Assembly: GCA_947630845.1 (NCBI GenBank)
Contig: CANRJB010000002.1
Coordinates: 79,770-143,769 of the forward strand
Reading direction: 5' to 3'
DNA: 64,000 nt
Source: an uncultured Clostridia bacterium
GTDB lineage: Bacteria > Bacillota > Clostridia > Oscillospirales > Ruminococcaceae
Below, one piece after another: positions 9,395-17,278 of the stretch. The notes beneath the pieces were generated by a model. The model did not search any database and had not been told where the DNA came from. It worked only from the letters and a program-made list of their open reading frames with translations. Every line of letters begins with the position of its first letter. Position 1 is the first letter of the stretch. Made by a program: the position numbers and the translations under genes.

Positions 9395-10785
9395 GGTGTC
9401 AACTCCCCTACAAGGCGTTTGAAATGCTGACCCCTTGCTTCAAAATTCGGATACAAGTCAAAGCTTGCACATGCCGGAGAAAGGGTGACGATATCGCCCT
9501 TCTGTGCTTCCCGGAAAGCGGTCTGCACGGCTTCTTCCATAGAGGAAACATGCAGGATGCGTATTTTTTCGGGATCATAATTGGATGCGCCCCTGACAGC
9601 CTTTTCGATCTTCTCTGCCGTCACACCCATCAGGATCAGGAGCTTCACCCGTTCGCAGACAGTTTCTGCCATCGGTTCAAATGGTATTTTCTTGTCATAG
9701 CCGCCTGCAAGGACGATAATTCTCTGACTGAACGAACGCAGTCCGGCAAGCACTCTTGTGGGACTGGTAGCGATGCTGTCATTGTACCACTTCACGCCGT
9801 TCAGCTCTCTGACAAATTCAATGCGGTGTTCCACGCCGCCAAATTCCTTGGCAACCTTTACAATGGACGGAATATCGGCATCTCCCCAGAGCGCAGCGAT
9901 CACGCCGAGGAAGTTTTCTACATTGTGCATCCCCGGTATACGGATGTCGTCCATATGGACAACGGGCGTAACATTGCCATTTTCCGTATAGCAAAGCATC
10001 CCGTCCTCACGCAGGAATGCGCCCCGTTCCGGCACTTCCCGGCGTGTGAACCAACAGAGCTTGCCCCGTACAAGGGAAGCGAGTTCCTTTGTGCCGTCGT
10101 TATCGAGGTTCAGGACGGTACGGGAGAAGGCATTCTGATGGGCGATGAGGTTTGTTTTGCACTGGATATATTCTTCCATCGTGCCGTGTACATCGAGGTG
10201 ATTGGGAGTGATATTGGTGATGAGGGCGGTATCGGGGCTTTTGCGCATGGAGATGAGCTGAAAGCTTGACAGTTCCACGACAGCGGCATCTTCTTCACGG
10301 ATGCTTTCGATCATGGGCAGCAAAGCACGCCCGATGTTGCCGCCCTTATGGACAGTTCTGCCGGATGCGGCAAGGATCTCGGCGATCAGTGTGGTAGAAG
10401 TGGACTTTCCGTCCGACCCGGTCACGCCATAGATCTTGCATGGGCAGAGGTCGAAAAAGACTTCCATTTCCGAAGTGACGACCACGCCGTCTTTCCGTGC
10501 CTGCATGAGGGCAGGGTGATGGAAATACATACCGGGGGTACGGAAGATAACATCAAAATCGGTCAGGGAATCGAGGTAATGTTCACCAAGCCGGAACATG
10601 ACACCGATGCCGGACAGCATATCATAGACATCCTGAAACTGTTCTGCGCTGCGTTTATCGAGAACGGTCACACCGATGCCCTTATCCCGAAAGAGGGAGA
10701 TAAGCTGTGTATGGCTCACACCTGTCCCAATGAAAGCGACTTTTTTCTGCCGCATCTCTTCAAAAAATGCCTGTATTCTATCCAT
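9391..10785 (-). CDS. murD: UDP-N-acetylmuramoyl-L-alanine--D-glutamate ligase
   Basis: Cytoplasmic ATP-dependent ligase that adds D-glutamate to UDP-MurNAc-L-Ala in peptidoglycan precursor synthesis. The 464-residue protein has the N-terminal UDP-binding fold (KVAFIGTGVSHTQLI), the Mur ATP loop GVTGSDGKSTSTT, the TNITPNHLDVHGTMEEY block with the conserved histidine, and the C-terminal LSPACASFDLYPNFEARG signature typical of MurD. AGGAGG lies just upstream of the ATG. It sits outside any mur-fts cluster, among peptidase genes, between the TPM-domain protein and the M42 pair. Confidence 0.96.
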   Translation of the reverse strand: MDRIQAFFEEMRQKKVAFIGTGVSHTQLISLFRDKGIGVTVLDKRSAEQFQDVYDMLSGIGVMFRLGEHYLDSLTDFDVIFRTPGMYFHHPALMQARKDGVVVTSEMEVFFDLCPCKIYGVTGSDGKSTSTTLIAEILAASGRTVHKGGNIGRALLPMIESIREEDAAVVELSSFQLISMRKSPDTALITNITPNHLDVHGTMEEYIQCKTNLIAHQNAFSRTVLNLDNDGTKELASLVRGKLCWFTRREVPERGAFLREDGMLCYTENGNVTPVVHMDDIRIPGMHNVENFLGVIAALWGDADIPSIVKVAKEFGGVEHRIEFVRELNGVKWYNDSIATSPTRVLAGLRSFSQRIIVLAGGYDKKIPFEPMAETVCERVKLLILMGVTAEKIEKAVRGASNYDPEKIRILHVSSMEEAVQTAFREAQKGDIVTLSPACASFDLYPNFEARGQHFKRLVGELTP

Positions 10786-10828
10786 GATCTCCTCCTGTTG
10801 GATGAAAAGAAAAGTTTACTGTCTGCAC

Positions 10829-11719
10829 TCACCTATGGTGTCCTCCTCCACCATGACCGCCTGAGCTGTGACCGCCGCCGCCACCGCCGCCGATATGACC
10901 GCCGCCGCCGGAATCAGTTTCGATGCATCTCTTGGTCGTGTAGGTGCGGACAAAATGATCGTACTGTTCGACATAGTCAACTGCCCTCTTGTTGACATAG
11001 CTCGTCGGGATAAGACTGCTCTTGAATTTGTACCTTGACTTGACAACTAAAAACATGATCAGTGCTGCCACAATTCCTACACCGAATGAGATAAATGCCG
11101 ATAATAATACCAGCACCCAGTTGATGTAGGGCTTCCGGGAAGAGCTGCGGACATTGCCATTGGCGTCAAGATAAAAATACTTATCGTAGACACTGTCATA
11201 ATAATAATATTTGTCCGGCACGCCTTCGTTATAGTAATATTCAACTTCATATGCAAACTGCTGTATCGCACCGCTTACATCCTCACTCCCGACCGGATAC
11301 AGATAGTCGTCAAGCAGGTCGAAAATGACATTGATCCGGTTATTGCTGTCGGAATTGGTGTAATAGAACTGTGCCATGCCGGATGTGGAAATGTAGTCAT
11401 ACGGACTGTAGCCTTTCAGATCCATGTAGTACAGAATGCCGTCCGTGCCTTCGCCGAAGCGGCTGTCATAGGTCGTATCTGCCATGGACTCAATGCCCGG
11501 ATCTGACAGACTGTCTGTGCCGAGGATGATGCCGATGTTCATTCCGGTCTTGTCGGCTGCCTGATGCAGACGCTCCATGCATTCTTTGTATTCCTTGTCT
11601 GTCAGACGGCTGCCTGTGTCATAGATCTCGACTTCCGCTGCTGCCGATGCGGACAGCGGACACCAGAGCAGAATTGCTGCAAATGCGGTCAGCAGCATGA
11701 TGTACCAACGTTTCAGCAT
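10829..11719 (-). CDS. TPM-domain membrane protein with a Gly/His-rich tail
   Basis: A 296-residue exported protein: a signal peptide (MLKRWYIMLLTAFAAILL... ASA) is followed by an extracellular TPM domain (about residues 30-140, with LTDKEYKECMERLHQAADKT), a tyrosine-rich linker, one transmembrane segment near residues 200-225 and a cytoplasmic end. The last 30 residues are almost only glycine, histidine and serine, which could bind metal. TPM domains occur in proteins linked to membrane-protein quality control, but their biochemistry is not settled. Start chosen at 11719 because the hydrophobic signal begins there and GGAGG lies upstream. It overlaps the zinc-ribbon gene by seven bases, which suggests that the two work together. 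Confidence 0.82.
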   Translation of the reverse strand: MLKRWYIMLLTAFAAILLWCPLSASAAAEVEIYDTGSRLTDKEYKECMERLHQAADKTGMNIGIILGTDSLSDPGIESMADTTYDSRFGEGTDGILYYMDLKGYSPYDYISTSGMAQFYYTNSDSNNRINVIFDLLDDYLYPVGSEDVSGAIQQFAYEVEYYYNEGVPDKYYYYDSVYDKYFYLDANGNVRSSSRKPYINWVLVLLSAFISFGVGIVAALIMFLVVKSRYKFKSSLIPTSYVNKRAVDYVEQYDHFVRTYTTKRCIETDSGGGGHIGGGGGGGHSSGGHGGGGHHR

Positions 11720-12780
11720 AAAAAGAAACCTCCGATCAATGTGCCGATGAGCGTGATTGCCGCAAGCAGCATGCCGCATGCACCGAGCAGCTTGCCTGTT
11801 GCAAGCGGGGGCGTGCCTGCCTGTTTGCCGGTCTGACCGTTGATGGCAAATTCATAGTGCTTGCCACGATATTCATACGTCATGAACCACACCGGAAGCA
11901 GCATGTACTGCCATGTGGTTTTCAGCACCTGCATTTCCGATGAAGTCACACGGACAGAATCATACCCCACCATAGACGACCGCAGCAGATGATCTGACCC
12001 ATTGACGGCACGGTTACGGATGCGAGGGAACACCTGTCCCTTGTTGACATCGTACTTATCCGAAAGGAAACCGCTGAGGTAGGACATTTCAAAATCCTTC
12101 GTCTCATTGTAATTGAACGGCTCGATCGCCTCCATGAGGGCATCTTCGATCTTACTCGAACCATCAGCCGGAATGCCGTCGAAATGGATATGTGCATGGC
12201 GGTAGACGCTGTATTCTCTTGTTTCGGTATATTCGTAGCTTCCGGTACTCCACGAGCGGATCTTCTTGCAGACAGCACGCATGCGCCCGTTCACATCGCA
12301 GTCAGCCACCCAGAACGGCACATATACACCTGCCATATGCGTGAGCTGGCTTTCGCTTGTGAATGACTTCGGGAGAAACCAACGCTTTTTGCACCACTCA
12401 CGGAATTGCATATGGGCTTCTTCCTTGGTATACTTGAACGGAATGACCTTAGCCGGGCGGTACTCTCCGGTGAGCCTTCCCTTCAGGACAACGGGGTTAT
12501 GGCAGTAGTAGCATTCGGAAGCGGTCGTGTTCTGATCGGTCATCAGCTCACCGCCGCAGCTCGGACAGACGTAGAGATTTGTGTTTTCCACAAATTCCTC
12601 TTTTTTGGGGGCTTCTTCCTGTTCCTCTGCAATTCGTTTTTCGTTGGCAGACTTACATTCCTCCGGAGAAAAGAAGCTGTCGCAGTATTCACACAAAAAT
12701 CCCTGTTTTTTGGGATGAAAACGCAGTTCTGCTCCGCAGTTGGGACATTTGTACTGCTGGATGTTTTCGCTTTCGCTCAA
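11713..12780 (-). CDS. Double zinc-ribbon protein with C-terminal membrane anchor
   Basis: A 355-residue protein with two zinc ribbons at its N terminus: CPNCGAELRF..CEYCDSFF at about residues 11-38 and CPSCGGEL..CYYCHNP at about 72-95. A glutamate/lysine-rich linker separates them. The central 200 residues form a domain rich in aromatic residues (VYVPFWVADCDVNG, LPVWFMTYEYRGKHYEF) that is common in Clostridia next to TPM or virion-core-like genes, and the end is a hydrophobic helix (about 330-353). It is the first gene of the operon; the promoter lies 87-116 bases upstream. The exact function is unknown; membrane quality control or secretion is a guess from context. Confidence 0.8.
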   Translation of the reverse strand: MSESENIQQYKCPNCGAELRFHPKKQGFLCEYCDSFFSPEECKSANEKRIAEEQEEAPKKEEFVENTNLYVCPSCGGELMTDQNTTASECYYCHNPVVLKGRLTGEYRPAKVIPFKYTKEEAHMQFREWCKKRWFLPKSFTSESQLTHMAGVYVPFWVADCDVNGRMRAVCKKIRSWSTGSYEYTETREYSVYRHAHIHFDGIPADGSSKIEDALMEAIEPFNYNETKDFEMSYLSGFLSDKYDVNKGQVFPRIRNRAVNGSDHLLRSSMVGYDSVRVTSSEMQVLKTTWQYMLLPVWFMTYEYRGKHYEFAINGQTGKQAGTPPLATGKLLGACGMLLAAITLIGTLIGGFFLC

Positions 12781-12866
12781 GGTACTGACCTCCTGTCAAC
12801 TGATTCTCTGTCCCTGCGCTGAAAAATCAGCAGAGGGATGCTGTTGTATCTGATCATACTGATTTT

Positions 12867-12896
12867 ATTATAACACACTGCTTACCCTGATGTCAA
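12867..12896 (-). promoter_or_regulatory. Sigma-A-type promoter for the zinc-ribbon to membrane-protein operon
   Basis: Read on the minus strand, a perfect TTGACA (12891-12896) is followed after 18 bases by a perfect TATAAT (12867-12872), with a TGTG-type extension before the -10. It lies about 90 bases upstream of the zinc-ribbon start. Confidence 0.85.
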
Positions 12897-13020
12897 GGGA
12901 TTTTACCGAACCTTAACATTCCGATTGGTAAAATCTGTCGGAATGCAGCTGCAAAAAGGAGTCTGTGCAGGACAATGATGGAAAATTTCTGCGAAATTCA
13001 TAAAAAATATAAAAAATCAC

Positions 13021-13049
13021 TTGCTTTTTTTCACAGAATGTAGTACAAT
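13021..13049 (+). promoter_or_regulatory. Promoter of the GH74 gene
   Basis: TTGCTT and TACAAT with a 17-base spacer, preceded by an AT-rich stretch. Transcription would start near 13056, just before a palindrome, leaving a leader of about 58 bases ahead of the GH74 start codon. Confidence 0.7.
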
Positions 13050-13057
13050 AATAGTAA

Positions 13058-13073
13058 TAGCCGGTATCGGCTA
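13058..13073 (+). promoter_or_regulatory. Palindromic operator candidate at the GH74 transcription start
   Basis: TAGCCG-GTAT-CGGCTA, a six-base-pair inverted repeat with a four-base centre, begins nine bases after the -10 element. A protein bound here would block the promoter, as expected for a sugar-responsive repressor site. The regulator is not identifiable from this window. Confidence 0.45.
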
Positions 13074-13113
13074 AAGATGATGAAGAAGAATTTTACAGAA
13101 AGGGTTATGCATT

Positions 13114-15780
13114 ATGAAACTATGGAAAAAGGCAGCGGCTGCTGCCGTCAGTGCAGCGATGCTCTGCACAATGGCGTCGTTTCCTCTCGTTACCGTGCAG
13201 GCGCAGGATACGGCTTCCATCGAGGATAGCTATGACTGGGGCACACTGTGTATCGGCGGCGGCGGCTTTGTTTCCGGCATCGTCACCGGACAAAAGGAAA
13301 TGTACCTGCGTACCGACGTGGGCGGTGCCTATAAGTACGACTATGAGACGAAAGAATGGGTGCAGCTTTTCGGTTTCCTCAATGAAGCAGACAGAGGTCT
13401 GCTGAGTGTCAAGGGTATTGCCATTGACCCCACAGATGATGATACCGCTTACTTCCTCTGCGGATGTGCCTATTTCTCAGATGCAAGGACGGTCATTTTC
13501 AAGACCACAGACGGCGGCAAGACCTTCACGGAAGCTGATGTCACCGAACATATTCAGGTACATGGCAACGGCGACGGACGGGAATGTATTGAGCCGATCG
13601 CTGTTGACCCCGATAATCCTGATGTGATCTATGCCGGCGGCGATGTCACCGCAGGCAAGTCTGCCCTCATCAAGTCCACGGACGGCGGCGCAACATGGTC
13701 TGCCGTGGAAGGGTATGATGCGCTCGGACTTTTCTCCGGTGAGCTGAAGTATCCGATGTGGACAGATCACATGGTAAGAGGAACAGAACCGACAAAGGAA
13801 TACAACCAGCAGAACGGTATCGGCTGTATTCTGATCGAGGGCGGCAAAGTCTATGTCGGGACATCCATCACTGGGAAGACGAATATCCACGTAGCTGATG
13901 TGGATACGGATGAATTTACAGAGCTGTCTGCCGACCTGCCGACTGACAATTATCCGCTGTCCATCACAAGCGACCACAACGGCAGCCTGTTCTTTACCTA
14001 CATTGCCGGGCTTGCCTTTGCGGGTACGGCTGGCGGTGCGTACAAGTACGATACCGCAAGCGGTAAGGTAACAGAACTTCCGCTCGAACAAGCCATCGGC
14101 ATGATCGAAGCAGATGAGAACGACCCCAACAAGCTGTTGGCAAGAACCTGTGGCGTATGGGCTGACCAGTGGTGCGGAGAAGAATGGGTGCAGGATGACC
14201 CGTCTACCCCTGAAAACGAAAGCACGATCGCATGGGGCGACCATTTCTACCGCTCCACGGACGGCGGTGCGACATGGCAGGACATTACCCCCGGCGCAGG
14301 GGAAACGATCTATGATGAGAACGGTTCGCACAAGGAATTTGTTTCGCTGCCGCTCGATACAAACGGCTATGACTGGATCTACGGAAAGGCTTGTCACTGG
14401 GGCAGCGGCATTCTGCTTGATCCCCGTGACCCGGACAGAATTTTGCTGACTTCCGGTAACGGTGTCTTTGCGTGCGACAATGTATGGGATGAAGAAGGCG
14501 TGCAGTTCTACTTCCAGCCGGACGGCGTGGAAGAAGTCGTTTCACTCGATGGCGTGAGCGTACCGGGCGGAGCATTCTATTCTGCGATCGGTGACTATGA
14601 CGGCTTTATCCATGAGGATGCCGACAGCATTCCGCCGCAGTATATGCCCAATATGGGTTCTACCTCTGCCATTGCCTACTGTCCGTCCAATCCGGATGTG
14701 ATGGCACGTATTTCTGAAAATACGGCAGACGGTTTCTACAGCTTGGACGGCGGCAAGTCGTGGACAGGTATGACATTTGACGGCAGCAGCGGCAAGCTGT
14801 CCATCACGGAAACAGAGGACGGTGTCTACCGCATTTTCCATTCCGGCAGCAGCGGTGCGATCTCCTATACAGATGATTTCGGCGAAACATGGAGCAACAG
14901 CACCGGCATCAGCGGCACAAAGACAACCTACACCTTGGTTGACCCCTCCGACCCGTCCATTATCTACGGTTCAGGCATCAATTATAATGATTACTGGGCA
15001 TCCACACCCGGCAAGACAGAACCGACACTGGACGAATCGCATTATGCATTCTATATCAGCACCGACTATGGCAAGACCTTTACACAGAAGCAGATCTTCC
15101 GTTATGATATGTGCGATCATACCGCTGATCTTGCCTATGTGGACAAGGACACAGTGGCAATGGCAGGCGGCTGGGAAGGACTGTATCTGCTGACGGACGG
15201 CGGCGAGACGATGACAAAGCTTGATGTCAACTATGCAAAATGTGTCGGCTATGGCGCACCGGAAAAGGATGGCGACCCGAACACACTGTTTATCTATGGC
15301 AAGATCACTGCTGACGATCAGGAAGGTATCTACCGTTCGCAGGATGCCGGCAAGACATGGGTGCTGATCAACACACAGAATCTCTATGGCGGCACGGGGA
15401 ATGGTAACTATATTGTCGGGGATATGAATGTATTCGGCAAGATGTACATGTCCACTGTCGGATGCGGCATTGTCTATGGTGAGGTTTCCGGCAGCACACC
15501 GCCCAAGCCCACCGAACCCACCGAGTCGACCGAAGTAAAGCCCACAGAATCGGAAACCGGAAGCACAGGGGAAACAGTGTACGGCGATACGGATTGCAAC
15601 GGTGATGTGCAGATGGTAGATATGATTATGCTGAACAAGTACCTGATGATCGGCGAAGAAGTCACGCCGCAGGGACTGATCAATGCAGATGTGGATCTTG
15701 ACGGAGAGGTATCACAGAGCGATGGTCTGAACATCCTGCGCTATATCATTGATCTGATTGATCTGCCTATCACTTCATAA
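13114..15780 (+). CDS. Cellulosomal GH74-type xyloglucanase with type I dockerin
   Basis: Secreted 888-residue enzyme predicted to cut xyloglucan. A signal peptide (about residues 1-30) is followed by a GH74 double beta-propeller (about 40-790). It has repeated Asp-box turns (TTDGGKTF, STDGGATW, SLDGGKSW, DDFGETW, SQDAGKTW), and the general base is likely the Asp in YLRTDVGGAYKY. A Pro/Thr/Glu linker (PKPTEPTESTEVKPTE) leads to a C-terminal dockerin with two calcium-loop repeats (GDTDCNGDVQMVDMIMLNKY and NADVDLDGEVSQSDGLNILR). The dockerin means it should plug into a cellulosome through a cohesin. The segment around WGSGILLDPRDPDR, where the catalytic acid is expected, departs from the usual pattern. 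It has its own promoter and terminator. Confidence 0.88.
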   Translation: MKLWKKAAAAAVSAAMLCTMASFPLVTVQAQDTASIEDSYDWGTLCIGGGGFVSGIVTGQKEMYLRTDVGGAYKYDYETKEWVQLFGFLNEADRGLLSVKGIAIDPTDDDTAYFLCGCAYFSDARTVIFKTTDGGKTFTEADVTEHIQVHGNGDGRECIEPIAVDPDNPDVIYAGGDVTAGKSALIKSTDGGATWSAVEGYDALGLFSGELKYPMWTDHMVRGTEPTKEYNQQNGIGCILIEGGKVYVGTSITGKTNIHVADVDTDEFTELSADLPTDNYPLSITSDHNGSLFFTYIAGLAFAGTAGGAYKYDTASGKVTELPLEQAIGMIEADENDPNKLLARTCGVWADQWCGEEWVQDDPSTPENESTIAWGDHFYRSTDGGATWQDITPGAGETIYDENGSHKEFVSLPLDTNGYDWIYGKACHWGSGILLDPRDPDRILLTSGNGVFACDNVWDEEGVQFYFQPDGVEEVVSLDGVSVPGGAFYSAIGDYDGFIHEDADSIPPQYMPNMGSTSAIAYCPSNPDVMARISENTADGFYSLDGGKSWTGMTFDGSSGKLSITETEDGVYRIFHSGSSGAISYTDDFGETWSNSTGISGTKTTYTLVDPSDPSIIYGSGINYNDYWASTPGKTEPTLDESHYAFYISTDYGKTFTQKQIFRYDMCDHTADLAYVDKDTVAMAGGWEGLYLLTDGGETMTKLDVNYAKCVGYGAPEKDGDPNTLFIYGKITADDQEGIYRSQDAGKTWVLINTQNLYGGTGNGNYIVGDMNVFGKMYMSTVGCGIVYGEVSGSTPPKPTEPTESTEVKPTESETGSTGETVYGDTDCNGDVQMVDMIMLNKYLMIGEEVTPQGLINADVDLDGEVSQSDGLNILRYIIDLIDLPITS

Positions 15781-15796
15781 GCAACAGAAAACAGAG

Positions 15797-15831
15797 CATG
15801 CCCCATGACAGAGCGTCATGGGGCATGTTTT
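15797..15831. terminator. Bidirectional terminator between GH74 gene and cohesin-like lipoprotein gene
   Basis: A perfect 13-base-pair stem (CATGCCCCATGAC / GTCATGGGGCATG) with a five-base loop, followed by TTTTAT on the plus strand. It separates two convergent genes. Confidence 0.9.
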
Positions 15832-15838
15832 ATGATGG

Positions 15839-16429
15839 CTATTCGATGACAGTAATTGTTCCGTTTGTCCAGCCGACCGCATCGGCTGCTGCCCAGTCAT
15901 TGGTACCGTCTGTCCACTGATGAGAAGCACCGGTGGCAGAGGAGTCGGCATAGGCGACAGTATAGGTGCTGCCGGGTGCCGCATCCATAGGGAGCTTGAC
16001 ATAGACATTCAGCAGACTGCCTGTACTGGTATTCAGCTGCGTGGATGCCCATGCCGTCCAGAGAAAATGCGTTTCATCATTGACTGCGCTCACAGTAGCG
16101 AAATAGCATCCCGAGCTGTCCGCTTCCATCGAGCAGCTCTTGTCAAGCTTGATGCCCCACTGGGTGTTGGTGATGCCGGGGTTTTTGTCGATGGAAACGA
16201 CAAGGGCAACCTTATTGTTGGTATTCTTCAGCTCGTCAAGCGTCACTTCTTTGGATTCTATCGTGACGTGAATTTTTTCGTCTGCTGGCGTGTAATCTTC
16301 ATTCTCAACAAGATCCTGTGATGCAGCGGAAGAGGTGCTGTCCTCTACAGGTGTGCTGCTCTCCTCATTCCCTGAACCGCATCCCGTCAGTGCCAACAGC
16401 AGCAGCAGCGGCAGTAATTTCCTCTTCAT
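15839..16429 (-). CDS. Lipoprotein with a cohesin-like domain
   Basis: A 196-residue lipoprotein: signal peptide with lipobox LALTGC (Cys about residue 17), a short acidic/Ser-Thr linker, then one domain of about 135 residues to the C terminus. That domain resembles a cohesin, the receptor for dockerins: an opening strand (HVTIESKEVTL), VALVVSIDKNPGITNTQWGIKLD matching the cohesin NPGI-type strand, TGSLLNVYVKLPMDAAPG for the usual G-L-...-A-.-G segment, and the closing NGTITVIE. This assignment is by eye and needs a profile search. The ATG overlaps the nadC stop by four bases. A convergent dockerin gene lies 60 bases away, so a small cell-surface anchor for dockerin enzymes is a fair hypothesis. 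Confidence 0.6.
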   Translation of the reverse strand: MKRKLLPLLLLLALTGCGSGNEESSTPVEDSTSSAASQDLVENEDYTPADEKIHVTIESKEVTLDELKNTNNKVALVVSIDKNPGITNTQWGIKLDKSCSMEADSSGCYFATVSAVNDETHFLWTAWASTQLNTSTGSLLNVYVKLPMDAAPGSTYTVAYADSSATGASHQWTDGTNDWAAADAVGWTNGTITVIE

Positions 16430-17277
16430 GCCTGTTCCCCTTTCTCAAAACGCATCGAAATATCAAAGCACTGCACCGAATGTGTCAATGCACCGAGTGA
16501 AATAATGTCCACGCCCGTGGCTGCGACTTCGGCGATGTTCGCTTCGGTCACATTGCCGGAGGCTTCAAGGAGTGCTTTGCCTGCCGTGCGTCTGACGGCT
16601 TCTGCCATCTCCTCACAGCTCATATTGTCCAGCATGATGATCTCGCATCCGACATCCAGTGCTTCCTGCAATTCGTCCAGATCACGCACTTCTACTTCGA
16701 TCTTCGTCATGTGACCGATCTGCTTGCGCAGTGCAGCAACTGCCGGTCTGATGCCGCCATAGACATCAATGTGATTGTCTTTGAGCATTGCACCTTCGGA
16801 GAGGTTATAGCGGTGATTTTTCCCGCCGCCGACGGTGACAGCATATTTCTGGAGACGGCGCAGTCCGGGAAGGGTCTTACGGGTATCGGTGATCTGTGCC
16901 CTTGTGCCTTTGACAAGCTCCACGCAGCGAGACGTTGCGGTCGCTATGCCGGAGAGATGCTGCAAGATGTTCAGTGCCGTGCGTTCACCTTTGAGCAAAG
17001 TTTTGGTGTCGCCGTCCATTGTGGCAAGGATGTCGCCTTTTTTTACATGATCGCCGTCCTTCACCTTTGCATGGAACACAACCCCCTGCCCGGTCAGAGC
17101 AAATACCCTTGCTGCGATGTCCAGTCCGCAGATCACGCCGTCAGCCTTTGCGATATAATAGGCATGGCTCGTGTGACCGTCGGGCAGCAGATAGTCTGTC
17201 GTCACGTCCACATAGTGGATGTCCTCTTCAAGTGCTGTCCGGATGATGCCGTCAACATAGCTCTGCAATAACTGCAT
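16426..17277 (-). CDS. nadC: Nicotinate-nucleotide diphosphorylase (carboxylating)
   Basis: Converts quinolinate and PRPP to nicotinate mononucleotide in de novo NAD synthesis. The 283-residue protein shows the family blocks GERTALNILQHLSGIAT, DTRKTLPGLRRLQKYAV with the quinolinate-binding arginines, GGGKNHRYNLSEGAMLKDNHI, and the C-terminal EASGNV and DIISLGALTHS phosphate-binding loops. The ATG at 17277 follows AAAGGAG by six bases and lies one base after the nadB stop. Its stop overlaps the cohesin-like lipoprotein start. No nadA is seen beside it. Confidence 0.95.
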   Translation of the reverse strand: MQLLQSYVDGIIRTALEEDIHYVDVTTDYLLPDGHTSHAYYIAKADGVICGLDIAARVFALTGQGVVFHAKVKDGDHVKKGDILATMDGDTKTLLKGERTALNILQHLSGIATATSRCVELVKGTRAQITDTRKTLPGLRRLQKYAVTVGGGKNHRYNLSEGAMLKDNHIDVYGGIRPAVAALRKQIGHMTKIEVEVRDLDELQEALDVGCEIIMLDNMSCEEMAEAVRRTAGKALLEASGNVTEANIAEVAATGVDIISLGALTHSVQCFDISMRFEKGEQA

Positions 17278-17278
17278 G

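Larger units (their letters stand above)
12781..13113. other. Divergent intergenic region between zinc-ribbon gene and GH74 gene
   Basis: A 333-base gap holding a minus-strand promoter, a plus-strand promoter and two inverted repeats listed separately. An 8-base-pair inverted repeat, CATTCCGA at 12917-12924 and TCGGAATG at 12938-12945, lies between the two promoters with 13 bases between arms and is operator-like. No coding sequence is seen. Confidence 0.6.
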
